A DNA stretch of 30,543 nucleotides, from NCBI GenBank assembly GCA_016711405.1, contig JADJSZ010000048.1, forward strand, positions 1 through 30,543. The letters run 5' to 3'. Below, piece after piece: positions 1 to 8,625 of the stretch; positions within the stretch are counted from its first letter, which is position 1; each line of letters starts with the position of its first letter. A program made the translations under genes and the position numbers. This DNA is from Candidatus Hadersleviella danica. GTDB taxonomy: Bacteria > Chloroflexota > Anaerolineae > Promineifilales > Promineifilaceae. The notes below the pieces were generated by a model that ran no database searches, was not told the DNA's origin, and saw only the letters and a program-made list of their open reading frames with translations.

Positions 1-3000
1 CCCAGAACAAAATTAGATTGGTCACGGCCGCTTCCGTTTTCGACGGCCACGATGCGGCCATCAACGTCATGCGGCGCACTTTGCAAAGCACAGGCGCCGA
101 AGTCATCCACCTTGGGCACGACCGCAGTGTGCAAGAGATTGTGCAGGCGGCCATCCAAGAAGATGTGCAAGGCGTGGCCATTACCAGCTATCAGGGCGGG
201 CATGTCGAATTTTTTAAGTACATGCACGACCTGTTGCAGGAAAAAGGATGCGGCCACATCAAAATTTTTGGTGGCGGCGGCGGCACGATTTTGCCCAGCG
301 AGTTGGAGGAGCTACACGCCCACGGCATTGCCCGGCTCTACTCGCCCGACGACGGCCGTGCGTTGGGTTTGCAAGGGATGATTAACGACCTGTTGCAACG
401 CGCCGATTTCCCCACGGGGGAGTTGGACGTGGACAAGTGGAAGCACGCCATCGAAGAGGCGTATGGGGGGTGGACGGCCGACTCGCCAGCCGAGGCCATC
501 AACCACGGGCACGGGCGGGGCGGGCAAATCGTCGCTGGTGGATGAGTTGGTGCGCCGCTTTTTGCTCGATTTTCCCGAGAAAAACATCGCCATTGTCTCG
601 GTAGACCCCTCCAAGAGGAAAACGGGCGGGGCACTGCTGGGCGACCGCATCCGCATGAACAGCGTGCGGGACGAGCGGGTGTACATGCGTTCGCTGGCGA
701 CGCGGCAGAGCAACCTCGCCCTCTCCAAACACATCCCTGAGGTGGTTAGCATCCTCAAGGCGGCGCAGTTTGATTTAATTATTTTGGAGACCAGCGGCAT
801 TGGGCAATCCGACACCGAAATTGTGGATTTTTCCGATGTGGCCTTGTACGTGATGACCCCTGAGTATGGCGCGGCCACCCAGCTCGAGAAAATTGACATG
901 CTGGACTACGCCGACGTGATTGCCCTCAACAAATTTGACAAGCGGGGGCGCAAGATGCGCTGCGGGATGTGAAGAAGCAGTACAAGCGCAACCATCGTTA
1001 TGGGACACGGCCGAGGAAGCTCTGCCCGTCTTTGGCACGATGGCCAGCCAGTTCAACGACCCCGGTACCAATCGGCTCTATCGGGCGGTGATGGAGACGA
1101 TTTGTGCCAAAACGGGGGCGGATTTGCACCCCAGATTGGCCCTGCCGAAGGGAATCGGAAAGATTTACATCATTCCGCCCCAACGCACCCGCTACCTGAG
1201 CGAAATTAGCGAGGCGATCCGGCAGTATAACGCGTGGGGCAAGGAGCAGGCTGAGGTGGCGCAACAGTGGCAGGCGTTGCGGGAAAGCATCGCCGCGCTG
1301 GAAAAGAGTGATTTGGCGGATAAGGGGCGCATCATTAAGGAGATTGAGCAAGTGGCGGCGCAAGTGGCGTTGGCGCTGGACAAGAATAATCAGGCGTTTT
1401 TGGAGGAGTGGGACGCCAAGGTGGCCAAGTACGCGGCCGAGGAGTTCATTTATCAGGTACGCGGGCGGGAAATCCGCTTGCCCATCGCGTCGAAACCCTG
1501 TCCACAACCACATCAACCGCGTCAGCCTGCCCCACTACCGCAGTTGGGGGGATATTTTGGAGTGGCAACTGCAAGAAAACGTCCCCGGCGAGTTCCCCTA
1601 CACGGCGGGCGTGTTCCCCTTCAAGCGGCAAAACGAAGACCCGACGCGCATGTTTGCGGGCGAAGGCGGCCCTGAACGGACCAACAAACGGTTCCATTAT
1701 GTGTCGCACGGCCAACCCGCCAAACGGCTCTCGACGGCGTTCGATTCGGTGACGCTGTACGGCAACGACCCCGCCTATCGGCCCGATATTTACGGCAAGG
1801 TGGGCAATTCGGGCGTTTCCGTGCCGACGCTGGACGATGCCAAAAAGCTGTACAGCGGCTTCAATTTGTGCGACCCGACGACCTCGGTTTCAATGACGAT
1901 TAACGGCCCCGGCCTCGACGATTTTGGCCTTTTTTCTGAATGCGGCGATTGACCAGCAGTGCGAACTTTACATCGCAAACAGCAGGGTTGGAGGCGGGTG
2001 GAGAAGAAGCTAAAGAGATTTATGATGATAGGGGCTACCTCGCCCCCTCTACCAAGGCGACCTGCCCGAAGGCAACGATGGCCTGGGCCTGTTGCTGTTG
2101 GGGCTGACGGGCGACCAAGTGCTGGAACCCGACGTGTACGCCAAATCAAGGCAGCGCGCTTGAAACAGGTGCGCGGCACGGTGCAGGCGGACATCTTAAA
2201 AGAAGACCAAGCGCAAAATACGTGCATCTTCTCGACTGAATTTTCCCTGCGGCTGATGGGGGACGTGCAACAATACTTCATTGACCACGGCGTGCGGAAC
2301 TTTTACTCTGTCTCGATTTCGGGCTACCACATGGCCGAGGCGGGGGCGAATCCCATCAGCCAATTGGCATGAAGCTGAAATACAAGGCGAGTGAGCGGTC
2401 GCAGATGTTGAAGTACCACATTCAGACGAGCGGCCGTTCGCTCCACGCCCAAGAGATTGGCTTTAACGACATCCGCACCACCTTGCAGGCGCTGTACGCC
2501 ATTTACGACAACTGCAACAGCTTGCACACCAACGCCTACGACGAGGCCATCACCACCCCTACGGAGGAATCGGTGCGGCGGGCGATGGCGATTCAGTTGA
2601 TTATCAATCGGGAGTTGGGGCTGGCTAAGAATGAAAATCCGTTGCAGGGGGCGTTTATCATTGAGGAGCTAACGGATTTGGTGGAGGAGGCGGTTTTGCT
2701 GGAGTTTGACCGCCTGACAGAGCGGGGCGGGGTGTTGGGGGCGATGGAGACGATGTATCAGCGGGGCAAAATTCAGGAGGAGTCGCTCTATTATGAGCAA
2801 CTGAAGCACACCGGCGAGTTGCCGATTATTGGGGTGAATACGTTTTTGTCGGATGATGGCTCGCCGACGGTGACACCGGGGGAGGTGATTCGGGCGACGG
2901 AGGAGGAGAAGGGGGCGCAGATTGGGGCGTTGGCGGCGTTTCAGGGGCGGGGTGGGGAGGCGGCCGTGCGGGCGTTGGCGGGGTTGCAGGACACGGCCGT

Positions 3001-3110
3001 GCAGAACGGCAATCTCTTCGCGGCGTTGATGGAGGCGGTGAAGGTGTGTTCGTTGGGGCAGGTGACGGGGGCGTTGTTTGCGGTGGGGGCAGTATCAGCG
3101 GAATATATGA
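1..3110 (+). CDS. icmF: Fused isobutyryl-CoA mutase (B12 domain, G-protein chaperone, mutase), 5'-partial, frameshifted
   Basis: IcmF interconverts isobutyryl-CoA and n-butyryl-CoA using adenosylcobalamin; its built-in GTPase loads and repairs the cofactor. The cobalamin domain is visible from base 3 (FDGHDAAIN, then SYQGGHVEFFKY and KIFGGGGGTI). The GTPase follows from about 510 with P-loop GTGGAGKSS, then ETSGIGQSD and NKFD. The mutase part carries ENVPGEFPYTAGVFPFKR, STAFDSVTLYG, SVSISGYHMAEAGANP and ends GGQYQRNI at a TGA at 3108-3110. Only a few N-terminal residues lie outside the window. The reading frame changes near 480, 950, 1490, 1910, 1975-2145 and 3085, mostly in short G or C runs. 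Between NPISQLA and MKLKYKASERSQ (near 2369) about 57 residues that other IcmF proteins have are absent, and the linker before the P-loop looks short. Identification is sure; whether the gene is functional or the consensus is faulty is open. Confidence 0.93.
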
Positions 3111-3150
3111 GGGCACGCCGAGGGAGGGAGTCATTCAATCAATTTTTGTA

Positions 3151-3163
3151 TTGACATTGTCAA
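3151..3163. promoter_or_regulatory. Inverted repeat upstream of brnTA, possible operator
   Basis: TTGACA-T-TGTCAA is a perfect 6-bp inverted repeat in an AT-rich island about 60 bp before the BrnT-like start. A second TTGTCA follows at 3170. Toxin-antitoxin operons of this class are usually autorepressed by the antitoxin on such palindromes, so an operator overlapping the promoter is plausible. No convincing -10 box was placed. Confidence 0.4.
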
Positions 3164-3225
3164 ATATTTTTGTCAAAAATCCAACGGAAAATGGATACCT
3201 ATTACTATCTGCAAGAGAGGTTGAT

Positions 3226-3481
3226 TATGGGATAGTGCCAAGGTGAGTTAAATTGGCACAAACATCCATTTTGAGACTGCCAGCGGGTGTTTTTCGACCC
3301 TTTTCTGGTGGTTCTTGATGATGAAATTACAGCGGCCGAAGAGCGGCACACCGTCATTGGCCTGACGACCCACTGCGCCTTTTGTATGGTGTATGCCTGG
3401 CGCGGTGAAGCTATCCGTCTTATTTCTGCCCGTATAGCTACCAGCCATGAAAGGAAAATCTATGAACACGACACAGCTTAA
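3226..3481 (+). CDS. brnT: BrnT-like ribonuclease toxin, frameshifted N-terminal half
   Basis: BrnT toxins (DUF497) are small RelE-fold ribonucleases that block translation. The C-terminal part reads FFDPFLVVLDDE, EERHTVIGLTT and RLISARIATSHERKIYE, which fits the family pattern of F-x-DP, ERF-x-TIG and IRIISAR-x-A-x-x-x-ER-x-x-Y. The N-terminal part is recovered only by switching frames: WDSAKV, then NWHKHPF, then ETAS, matching the family's WDxxKxxxNxxKHG and FExA segments. An ATG at 3226 has AGAGAGG six bases before it, so I chose that start; one extra G follows it. Total length of about 85 residues is normal. The end overlaps the antitoxin start by 20 bases, as expected for a coupled pair. 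The toxin may be inactive or the frame breaks may be sequencing errors. Confidence 0.68.
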
Positions 3482-3767
3482 ACAACGGCTTGACAAAGAC
3501 CGCCCGACGGTGATGGTTAGTATTCGAATGCCTGAAGATGTGGTGGAAGATTTGAAGCAGGTGGCTCCCCTGCTGGGCTTTACGGGGTATCAGCCGTTGA
3601 TGCGGGCGTATATTGGGCAAGGGTTGCGGGCGGATTTGGCGCGGTTGGCGGAGGAGGGCAAGGTGGCGAAGTTGGTGGCGAGTTTGCGCCAGCAGGGGGT
3701 GGACGAGGGAGTGTTGGCACGGCCGTGGCCTCGGCCACGGCCGTCTATGAGGCTTGAGGTTGGCTAA
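3462..3767 (+). CDS. brnA: BrnA-like (CopG/ribbon-helix-helix) antitoxin
   Basis: This is the likely antitoxin partner of the overlapping BrnT-like gene. The region from RPTVMVSIRMPEDVVEDLKQ fits the beta-strand and first helix of a ribbon-helix-helix DNA-binding domain, and GYQPLMRAYIGQGL resembles the second helix of CopG-type antitoxins found beside BrnT. The start at 3462 is preferred over an in-frame ATG at 3447 because AAAGGA lies at a suitable distance before it. The protein should bind and neutralise the toxin and repress the operon. The last 16 residues (rich in Arg and Pro) are encoded by a perfect ACGGCCGT palindrome and may be an extension gained by repeat insertion; the conserved part ends near the Gly-Val-Asp-Glu segment. 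Confidence 0.62.
   Translation: MNTTQLKQRLDKDRPTVMVSIRMPEDVVEDLKQVAPLLGFTGYQPLMRAYIGQGLRADLARLAEEGKVAKLVASLRQQGVDEGVLARPWPRPRPSMRLEVG
3719..3744. repeat. Perfect 12-bp inverted repeat made of two ACGGCCGT palindromes
   Basis: ACGGCCGTGGCC, two bases, then GGCCACGGCCGT. It lies inside the 3' end of the antitoxin reading frame. It is both a potential hairpin and a double copy of the palindrome that is over-represented in the whole window. Confidence 0.85.
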
Positions 3768-3851
3768 AGATATAGCCCCAACGCGAGAATTTCCCCGCCA
3801 CCTACCCCACAAAAGGCCGTTTATTTGGTAAAATAAAATCATACCTCCGTT

Positions 3852-3890
3852 GAGAGGCCGTGTCAGTCGCATAGACTGACACGGCCTCTC
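3852..3890. terminator. Strong stem-loop between brnA and the next gene
   Basis: A perfect 17-bp stem (GAGAGGCCGTGTCAGTC and its complement) closes a 5-base loop GCATA. It is followed by a pyrimidine-rich rather than a pure T tract, so it may act as a terminator, an mRNA-stabilising end, or be a dispersed hairpin element. It lies 85 bp after the antitoxin stop and 23 bp before the next start. Confidence 0.5.
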
Positions 3891-3912
3891 TCCTTTCCCT
3901 CTCTCCCCACGC

Positions 3913-4257
3913 ATGAAAATCGAAATCCACAACTTCGTCCAACTCGAACAACTCAAGTTAGAATTGTCCGAGTTGCACGGCCGCTTGCAAGAAGCACAAC
4001 ACCTCCGCCTGACCACCGAAAATCAATACCAAATCAGCCGCGCCGTCGTTATTTTGTGCGTTCCCCTCGCCCTCATCAGCGAAGTAGCTCCCCTTGGGAT
4101 GCTCATCGCTCTGTTCACAGCCGCCCTCGCCTTCCGCACCTATCGCCTCTTAGGCGAACTCTCGGCCGACCTTGAGAAAATCAGCACGGCCGTGCAAGCC
4201 AAACAAGCCCAAATTCGTGCCGCCTTGGCTCAGTTGGAACAAGGCGCGGCGTATTGA
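3913..4257 (+). CDS. Small membrane protein with helical hairpin flanked by coiled coils
   Basis: 114 residues, no family recognised. Residues 1-40 are charged and helical with regular Leu/Glu spacing (LEQLKLELSELHGRLQEAQ), likely a coiled coil. Residues about 43-75 hold two adjacent hydrophobic stretches (VVILCVPLALIS and LGMLIALFTAALAF) separated by Pro-Leu-Gly, so a membrane hairpin with both ends on the same side is likely. Residues 80-110 form a second coiled-coil segment (LSADLEKISTAVQAKQAQI). No signal peptide and no clear Shine-Dalgarno site. Codon use is like its neighbours, so it is probably a real gene. It is followed 80 bp later by the aminopeptidase in the same direction. Confidence 0.6.
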   Translation: MKIEIHNFVQLEQLKLELSELHGRLQEAQHLRLTTENQYQISRAVVILCVPLALISEVAPLGMLIALFTAALAFRTYRLLGELSADLEKISTAVQAKQAQIRAALAQLEQGAAY

Positions 4258-4295
4258 GAGGGGGAGAGGGAGGGAGTAAGAGAGAAAGGGAGGGG

Positions 4296-4335
4296 GAGCC
4301 AATAACCAATAACCAATAACCAGTAACGAGTACCC
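4296..4335 (+). repeat. Heptad repeat leader ending at a start codon
   Basis: Three copies of a 7-bp unit (CAATAAC) followed by CAGTAACGAGTACCC, running straight into the ATG at 4336. A very similar sequence precedes the response regulator start at 7815. No Shine-Dalgarno site is present. Confidence 0.8.
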
Positions 4336-5418
4336 ATGACCCGCCTCCACAAACTCCAAGAACTTTTGCGCCAACAGAAATATGATTTTGCCGCCATTCA
4401 GCCAGGCCAAACCTGCTCTACCTGACGGGCATCCACAGCCACCTGAGCGAACGGCCGCTTGTCCTCCTCATCCCCGCCAGCGGCGAGCCGGCCGTGGTCA
4501 TCCCCATTCTCGAATCGCCCAAGGCGGAAGCGGCAGGCATTTCGGCCGAGCGCATCTTTGGCTGGGGAGATGGCGAAGGGTTTGCAGGGAGCGTTCCACC
4601 GCGCCAGCCATGCACTGGGATTAGCAGGCAAAACGGTGGCTGTCGAAACGCTCTACATGCGCGTTCTCGAGCTAGAAATGTTGCAGGAGGCGGCTCCCAA
4701 CGTCAAAACAGCTCATGTGGATGGGTTGCTGAACAACCTGCGCCTCGTCAAAGATGAGGCGGAATTGGCCCACATGGAGCGGGCGGTGGCCGCGGCCGAG
4801 GCGGCCATGCACGCCCTCTTGCCCCAAATTAAGGTGGGGCAAACTGAGAAATATATCGCGGGGTTGCTCTCCCAAGAACTGCTCAACGCGGGGTCAGAGG
4901 CGATGCCTTTTGGGCCGATTGTGTCGAGTGGCCCCAACGCCGCCTCCCCCCACGCCGTGCCCACCGACCGCCCCATTCAGGCGGGTGAGTTGCTGATTAT
5001 TGATTGGGGGGCGGTGGTGGCGGATTATCCCTCTGATTTGACGCGCACGTTTGCCGTGGGCGAGGTTTCGGCCGAGTTGCGCCAGCTTTACGAGGCGGTG
5101 GCGGCGGCGAACGAGGCGGGCAAAGCGGCCAGCAAGCCCGGCGCAACCTGTAGCGCGGTAGATGAGGCGGCGCGGGGGGTGATTACGGCCGCTGGCTACG
5201 GCGATTACTTTATCCACCGCACAGGCCACGGCCTTGGCCTCGAAGTGCATGAGGCTCCTTCGATGATGACGGGCAACCAACAGAAATTGGTGGAGGGGAT
5301 GGTCTTCACCGTTGAGCCGGGTATTTACATTCCCAATCTGGGGGGGGCGCGGGTGGAAGATGATGTGGTGGTGACGGCCGCTGGCCACCGCTCCCTCTCG
5401 TCGTTCCGCGTGAGTTAA
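4336..5418 (+). CDS. M24 family Xaa-Pro aminopeptidase-like metallopeptidase, frameshifted
   Basis: Cytosolic enzyme that likely removes N-terminal residues before proline. The catalytic domain is intact from about 4570 and shows all five metal ligands of the pita-bread fold: Asp in IIDWGAVVADYPSDLTRTF (two Asp), His in HRTGHGLGLEVHE, Glu in TVEPGIYI and Glu in GARVEDDVVV. The N-terminal creatinase-like domain starts MTRLHKLQELLRQQKYDFAA, continues in a second frame from about 4404 (YLTGIHSHLSERPLVLLIPA, then IPILESPKAEAAG) and returns to the first frame near 4570. Two compensating indels would restore a protein of about 360 residues, normal for the family. Distinguishing aminopeptidase P from prolidase is not possible here. 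Confidence 0.88.
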
Positions 5419-5512
5419 TCGTTGTTGGTTAGGTGTTAGTATTCGTTATAAGTTAGTTTTAGGCAAAAATAGAGTTAAAACAACCCCAAACCCCCTTTGT
5501 TCCTACGCGGGG

Positions 5513-5562
5513 GTTATTGGTTTTCGTTAATAACGAGGGGTATTGAACCAGTAACGAATAAC
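5513..5562. repeat. Inverted heptad-type repeat downstream of two converging genes
   Basis: GTTATTGGTT on the left and AACCAGTAACGAATAAC on the right form an imperfect inverted repeat between the M24 peptidase (+) and the YugP-like gene (-). It uses the same CAATAAC/CAGTAACGA units as the leaders at 4296 and 7781. It could act as a two-way terminator. Confidence 0.55.
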
Positions 5563-5564
5563 TT

Positions 5565-6272
5565 CTACCGCCGACGGCCGAAGAGGATGTAGGCGTAATA
5601 CAGCACGGTCATCAACGCTTGAATGGCGGCGGCGACGTAAGTCCACGCGGCCGAATCCAGCACTTTGTTCACGCCGACCATCTCATCGGCGTATAAAACG
5701 CCGTGGCTTTGGAGCAATTGCTTGGCGCGTTTGGTGGCATCAAACTCCACGGGCAGGGTGACAAGGGCGAAGACGGCCGTCAGCGCGAACAGCCCCAACC
5801 CCAACACCGCCACCATAAACCCAATTTCCGACCCCGTAAACGAGTTCAGAATCAGCCCACCAAAGAGCATCCATGTGCCGAGGCTACTGCCAAAGCGGGT
5901 GGCGGGAACCAGTGCCGAGCGGACGACGAGAGGGGTGTAGCTCTTGGCATCTTGCAAGGCATGGCCCATTTCGTGGGCGGCAATGCCTGCGGCGGCTACG
6001 CTGGGGGTGTTGTACACCATCGGGGCTAAGGCGCAAGGTTTTGTCGCGGGGTCGTAGTGGTCGCTTAGGAAGCCTTGCGTCTGTTCCACTTTGACATGGT
6101 ATAACCCTTCCGCATCCAGCATGGCGCGGGCTACTTGTGCCCCTGTCCAGTTGCGGGTGGTGCGGACTTTGGAATATTTGTTGAAGTTGCTTTTGACGCG
6201 GTATTGCGCCCATAGCCCGAGCAAGAAGGCGGGCATGACGAACAGAAGGTAGAGGGGGTCAAAATAGAACAC
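5565..6272 (-). CDS. yugP: YugP-type membrane zinc metallopeptidase
   Basis: 235 residues, matching the neutral zinc metallopeptidase family (Zn_peptidase_2, B. subtilis YugP). An N-terminal membrane helix (LYLLFVMPAFLLGLWAQY) is followed by the family segment FLSDHYDPATK, then VYNTPSVAAAGIAAHEMGHA with the HExxH zinc site (HEMGH, residues about 101-105). Two further hydrophobic spans (MLFGGLILNSF and VAVLGLGLFALTAVFALVTL) and LPVEFDATKRA follow, ending in a last membrane helix. The start is a GTG with AAGGAG nine bases before it. The gene is intact. Substrates are unknown; a role in membrane protein quality control is the usual guess. It converges with the M24 gene. Confidence 0.9.
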   Translation of the reverse strand: MFYFDPLYLLFVMPAFLLGLWAQYRVKSNFNKYSKVRTTRNWTGAQVARAMLDAEGLYHVKVEQTQGFLSDHYDPATKPCALAPMVYNTPSVAAAGIAAHEMGHALQDAKSYTPLVVRSALVPATRFGSSLGTWMLFGGLILNSFTGSEIGFMVAVLGLGLFALTAVFALVTLPVEFDATKRAKQLLQSHGVLYADEMVGVNKVLDSAAWTYVAAAIQALMTVLYYAYILFGRRR

Positions 6273-6551
6273 AGGGTGTCACTCCTTGAAAGGGTTTCTG
6301 GTTGGTTGGTAGGTACATTTGAGTAGGGATGCTCATGGAAAGCATTTCAAGTCTTTACGATACTCTGCCCCAACTATTTGGTCAATATATTATATGGAAG
6401 GACAAATGTGATTCTAAAATATGGACACGGCCGATTGATGTCAATATAAAAACCTGTTACATGACCGCTATCCGCACCTGCGAGGCGCACGGCCGCGTTA
6501 CAACCAATCTGTGAAATTGGTTAAACTACCCAATCGAAAACCTATTTCCCC
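6273..6551. other. Divergent intergenic region, no gene seen
   Basis: 279 bases between the divergent YugP-like gene and sensor kinase gene. An AT-rich patch (TTGGTCAATATATTATATGG near 6379) could hold a promoter. A 61-codon frame at 6329-6514 has no recognisable sequence and I do not call it. Confidence 0.5.
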
Positions 6552-7751
6552 ATGCACCAGTCCCTCTTCTACACCCCCCAGCCCCACGAAGCCGAACTAC
6601 GCGGCCGACTTCTCACCCACATCAGCCGGGGCACGGCCGCCACGGCCGCCCTCTACCTCGCCCTCGGCTGGCTCCCCCCCCTGCGCCCCAACCTCCACCT
6701 CTACCCGTGGGACGGCATCTTCATCCTCACCCTTGCCCTCCTGTGCGCCTTCGCCGCCCGCCGCTACCAACCCAGCTTTGCCGCCAGTTGGCTCGTGGCC
6801 AGCATCTCCATCTTGGCCACCTATGAAATGCAGTATTACGGCGTGCGCCACCCCATCACCGCCCTTTATTTAGTTAGCATCGTCGTGGCGGGCATGTTGA
6901 TTGGCGGCTGGTTTTTGCGTTTGTGGGCGGGAATGGGCATCTTCTTCGTCATTTTGTGGAGCGTGGGCGAAGTGAACGGCCGTGCCTTGCCCACGGCCGC
7001 CTATCCCCTGCAAACGGCCGAAGAAGCCATCTTGTGGATTGCCCTGTGGAGTTCCGCCCTCGTCATTGTCGGGTGGCTGGTGTGGCTCTTTGCCCGCCAT
7101 TTAGAAGAGGCGGTGCTGGAGGCAGTGACCCACCAGAACAATATCTTGGCCGAACGAAGCCGAATGGCGCGGGAGATACACGATACTTTGGCACAGGGGT
7201 TCACGGGCATCGTTATCCAGCTTGAAGCGGCCGAAGATGGCTTGCAAGAAAACGACCCCGAAGCGGCCGTGGCTCATCTCGGCCGTGCCCGCGCCCTTGC
7301 CCGCACCAGCTTGGCCGAAGCCCGCCGCTCGGTGTGGGCCTTGCGCCCCGAAGTGCTGGAAGAGCGGGATTTGCCCACCGCCCTGCGCCTCTTGGCCGAG
7401 CAGATGGGGGCGCAAACGGCCGTTGCCTTTCAGTTGGAGGGCACCCCACGGCCGTTGCCACCCGCTGTGGAAGATGCTTTGCTCCGCATTGGGCAAGAAA
7501 GCGTCACCAACGCCATCCGCCACGCCAAGGCCACGGCCGTCACTATCGCCTTGGCTTACCAGCCAGCGGCCGTGCAACTGCGTGTGGTTGATAACGGCCG
7601 AGGTTTTGACCCCGCCCAGACCCCATCTAGCAATGGGCAGGGCGGTTTTGGCCTGACCAGTATGCGCGAACGCGCCACAAACATCGGCGGCCAACTCACC
7701 ATCGCCAGCCAACCGCACAACGGCACAACGATTACGCTCAACTGGCAATGA
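6552..7751 (+). CDS. NarL-type sensor histidine kinase (HisKA_3 / HATPase_c)
   Basis: 399 residues, intact. Residues about 25-190 contain five or six hydrophobic segments forming a membrane sensor module without a recognised ligand domain. The dimerisation and phosphoacceptor segment reads ERSRMAREIHDTLAQGFTG, with the phosphorylated His in REIHD. The ATP-binding domain shows the N box (RIGQESVTNAIRHAKA), the G1 box (VVDNGRGFD) and the G2 box (GGFGLTSMRERA). It should phosphorylate the NarL/LuxR-type regulator starting 63 bp downstream. The start ATG has no clear Shine-Dalgarno site; an alternative is not obvious since sequence similarity to membrane segments begins soon after. The signal sensed cannot be told from sequence. 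Confidence 0.93.
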   Translation: MHQSLFYTPQPHEAELRGRLLTHISRGTAATAALYLALGWLPPLRPNLHLYPWDGIFILTLALLCAFAARRYQPSFAASWLVASISILATYEMQYYGVRHPITALYLVSIVVAGMLIGGWFLRLWAGMGIFFVILWSVGEVNGRALPTAAYPLQTAEEAILWIALWSSALVIVGWLVWLFARHLEEAVLEAVTHQNNILAERSRMAREIHDTLAQGFTGIVIQLEAAEDGLQENDPEAAVAHLGRARALARTSLAEARRSVWALRPEVLEERDLPTALRLLAEQMGAQTAVAFQLEGTPRPLPPAVEDALLRIGQESVTNAIRHAKATAVTIALAYQPAAVQLRVVDNGRGFDPAQTPSSNGQGGFGLTSMRERATNIGGQLTIASQPHNGTTITLNWQ

Positions 7752-7780
7752 ACAATGAACAAATAAGGCCATGAACTTGT

Positions 7781-7814
7781 GAGCCAATAACCAATAACGA
7801 GTAACGAATAACCC
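7781..7814 (+). repeat. Heptad repeat leader before the response regulator
   Basis: GAGCCAATAACCAATAAC followed by GAGTAACGAATAACCC, ending at the ATG at 7815. It begins with the same 18 bases as the leader at 4296. A different heptad (CAATGAA, two copies) overlaps the preceding kinase stop codon. Confidence 0.8.
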
Positions 7815-8438
7815 ATGCCTGACCCAATCAACATTTTACTGGTAGACGACCACCCCATTGTGCGGGAAGGGTTGGCCGCGCTGATAGAGCGGCGGGGGGA
7901 GATGCGCGTCGTGGCGGAGGCGGCCGAGGGGGAAACGGCCGTCGCGCTGTATGCCCAGCACCAGCCCGATGTGGTGCTGATAGATTTGCGGATGCCCGGC
8001 ATGGGGGGCGTGGCGGCCATCACGGCCGTGCGCCAGCAATTCCCCACCGCCCGCTTCATCATCCTGACAACCTATGACGGCGACGAGGACATTTACCGTG
8101 GCTTGCAAGCAGGGGCGATGGCCTACTTGCTCAAAGACACCCCGCGCCAAGAGTTACTCGACACCATTCGCGCTGTCTATGCGGGGCAGAAGCGCATCCC
8201 CCCCGAGGTGGCGGCCAAACTGACCGAGCGCATGCTCGGCCCCGCCCTGACCGAGCGGGAGCAAGCTGTGTTGGATTTGATTGTGCGCGGCCGAAGCAAC
8301 AAGGAAATCGGGCAAGAACTATCTATCACCGAGGGCACGGTGAAGGCGCATGTCAACAATGTGCTGGGCAAGTTGGGGGTGAGCGACCGCACCCAAGCGG
8401 TGACGGAAGCGTTGCGGCGCGGGTTGGCGCATTTGTGA
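7815..8438 (+). CDS. NarL/LuxR-family response regulator
   Basis: 207 residues, intact. The receiver domain (1-120) has the acidic pocket (LLVDDHP), the phosphoacceptor Asp in VVLIDLRMPGM, the switch Thr in IILTTYD and the Lys in YLLKDTP. The LuxR-type helix-turn-helix domain (about 140-205) reads LTEREQAVLDLIVRGRSNKE, then ITEGTVKAHVNNVLGKLGVS. It is the partner of the upstream kinase and should bind DNA as a dimer when phosphorylated. Two AGACC-N5-GGTCT palindromes flank the region just after this gene and are candidate targets, though nothing proves this. Confidence 0.95.
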   Translation: MPDPINILLVDDHPIVREGLAALIERRGEMRVVAEAAEGETAVALYAQHQPDVVLIDLRMPGMGGVAAITAVRQQFPTARFIILTTYDGDEDIYRGLQAGAMAYLLKDTPRQELLDTIRAVYAGQKRIPPEVAAKLTERMLGPALTEREQAVLDLIVRGRSNKEIGQELSITEGTVKAHVNNVLGKLGVSDRTQAVTEALRRGLAHL

Positions 8439-8445
8439 GGGGGTT

Positions 8446-8460
8446 AGACCTTGCAGGTCT
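8446..8460. promoter_or_regulatory. AGACC-N5-GGTCT palindrome, copy 1
   Basis: AGACCTTGCAGGTCT sits 8 bp after the response regulator stop. It pairs with a related site at 8593. It may be an operator, a short hairpin, or a dispersed intergenic palindrome, since related ACCTTGCA strings occur at 13448 and 14885. Confidence 0.4.
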
Positions 8461-8553
8461 TGGCGACTTGCTCGGTCTGGGGGAGTCTATAACCAAAGTT
8501 ATAGAGACAAACACAACCAGCGGGGGAGGGATGGAGCGGCCGTTTCACCTATG

Positions 8554-8569
8554 ATTAAGTCAACTTAAT
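8554..8569. promoter_or_regulatory. AT-rich inverted repeat upstream of the small membrane protein gene
   Basis: ATTAAGT-CA-ACTTAAT, a perfect 7-bp inverted repeat about 57 bp before the ATG at 8626, at a position suited to a promoter or operator. Confidence 0.35.
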
Positions 8570-8592
8570 TAACCAACCCGCGCAGGCACTAA

Positions 8593-8607
8593 AGACCTGC
8601 ACGGTCT
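8593..8607. promoter_or_regulatory. AGACC-N5-GGTCT palindrome, copy 2
   Basis: AGACCTGCACGGTCT ends 18 bp before the ATG at 8626, in the untranslated leader close to the ribosome binding site. It could be an operator or an RNA hairpin controlling translation. Confidence 0.4.
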
Positions 8608-8625
8608 AAACATAGGAGAAAACTG

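Noticed and set aside
2826..3134. Minus-strand proline-rich protein inside icmF
   Set aside because: It is the complement of the G-rich icmF coding strand; the plus frame has clear conservation.
6329..6514. Small gene between YugP and the sensor kinase
   Set aside because: No domain, no ribosome binding site and a low-complexity, cysteine-rich translation; better read as promoter region.
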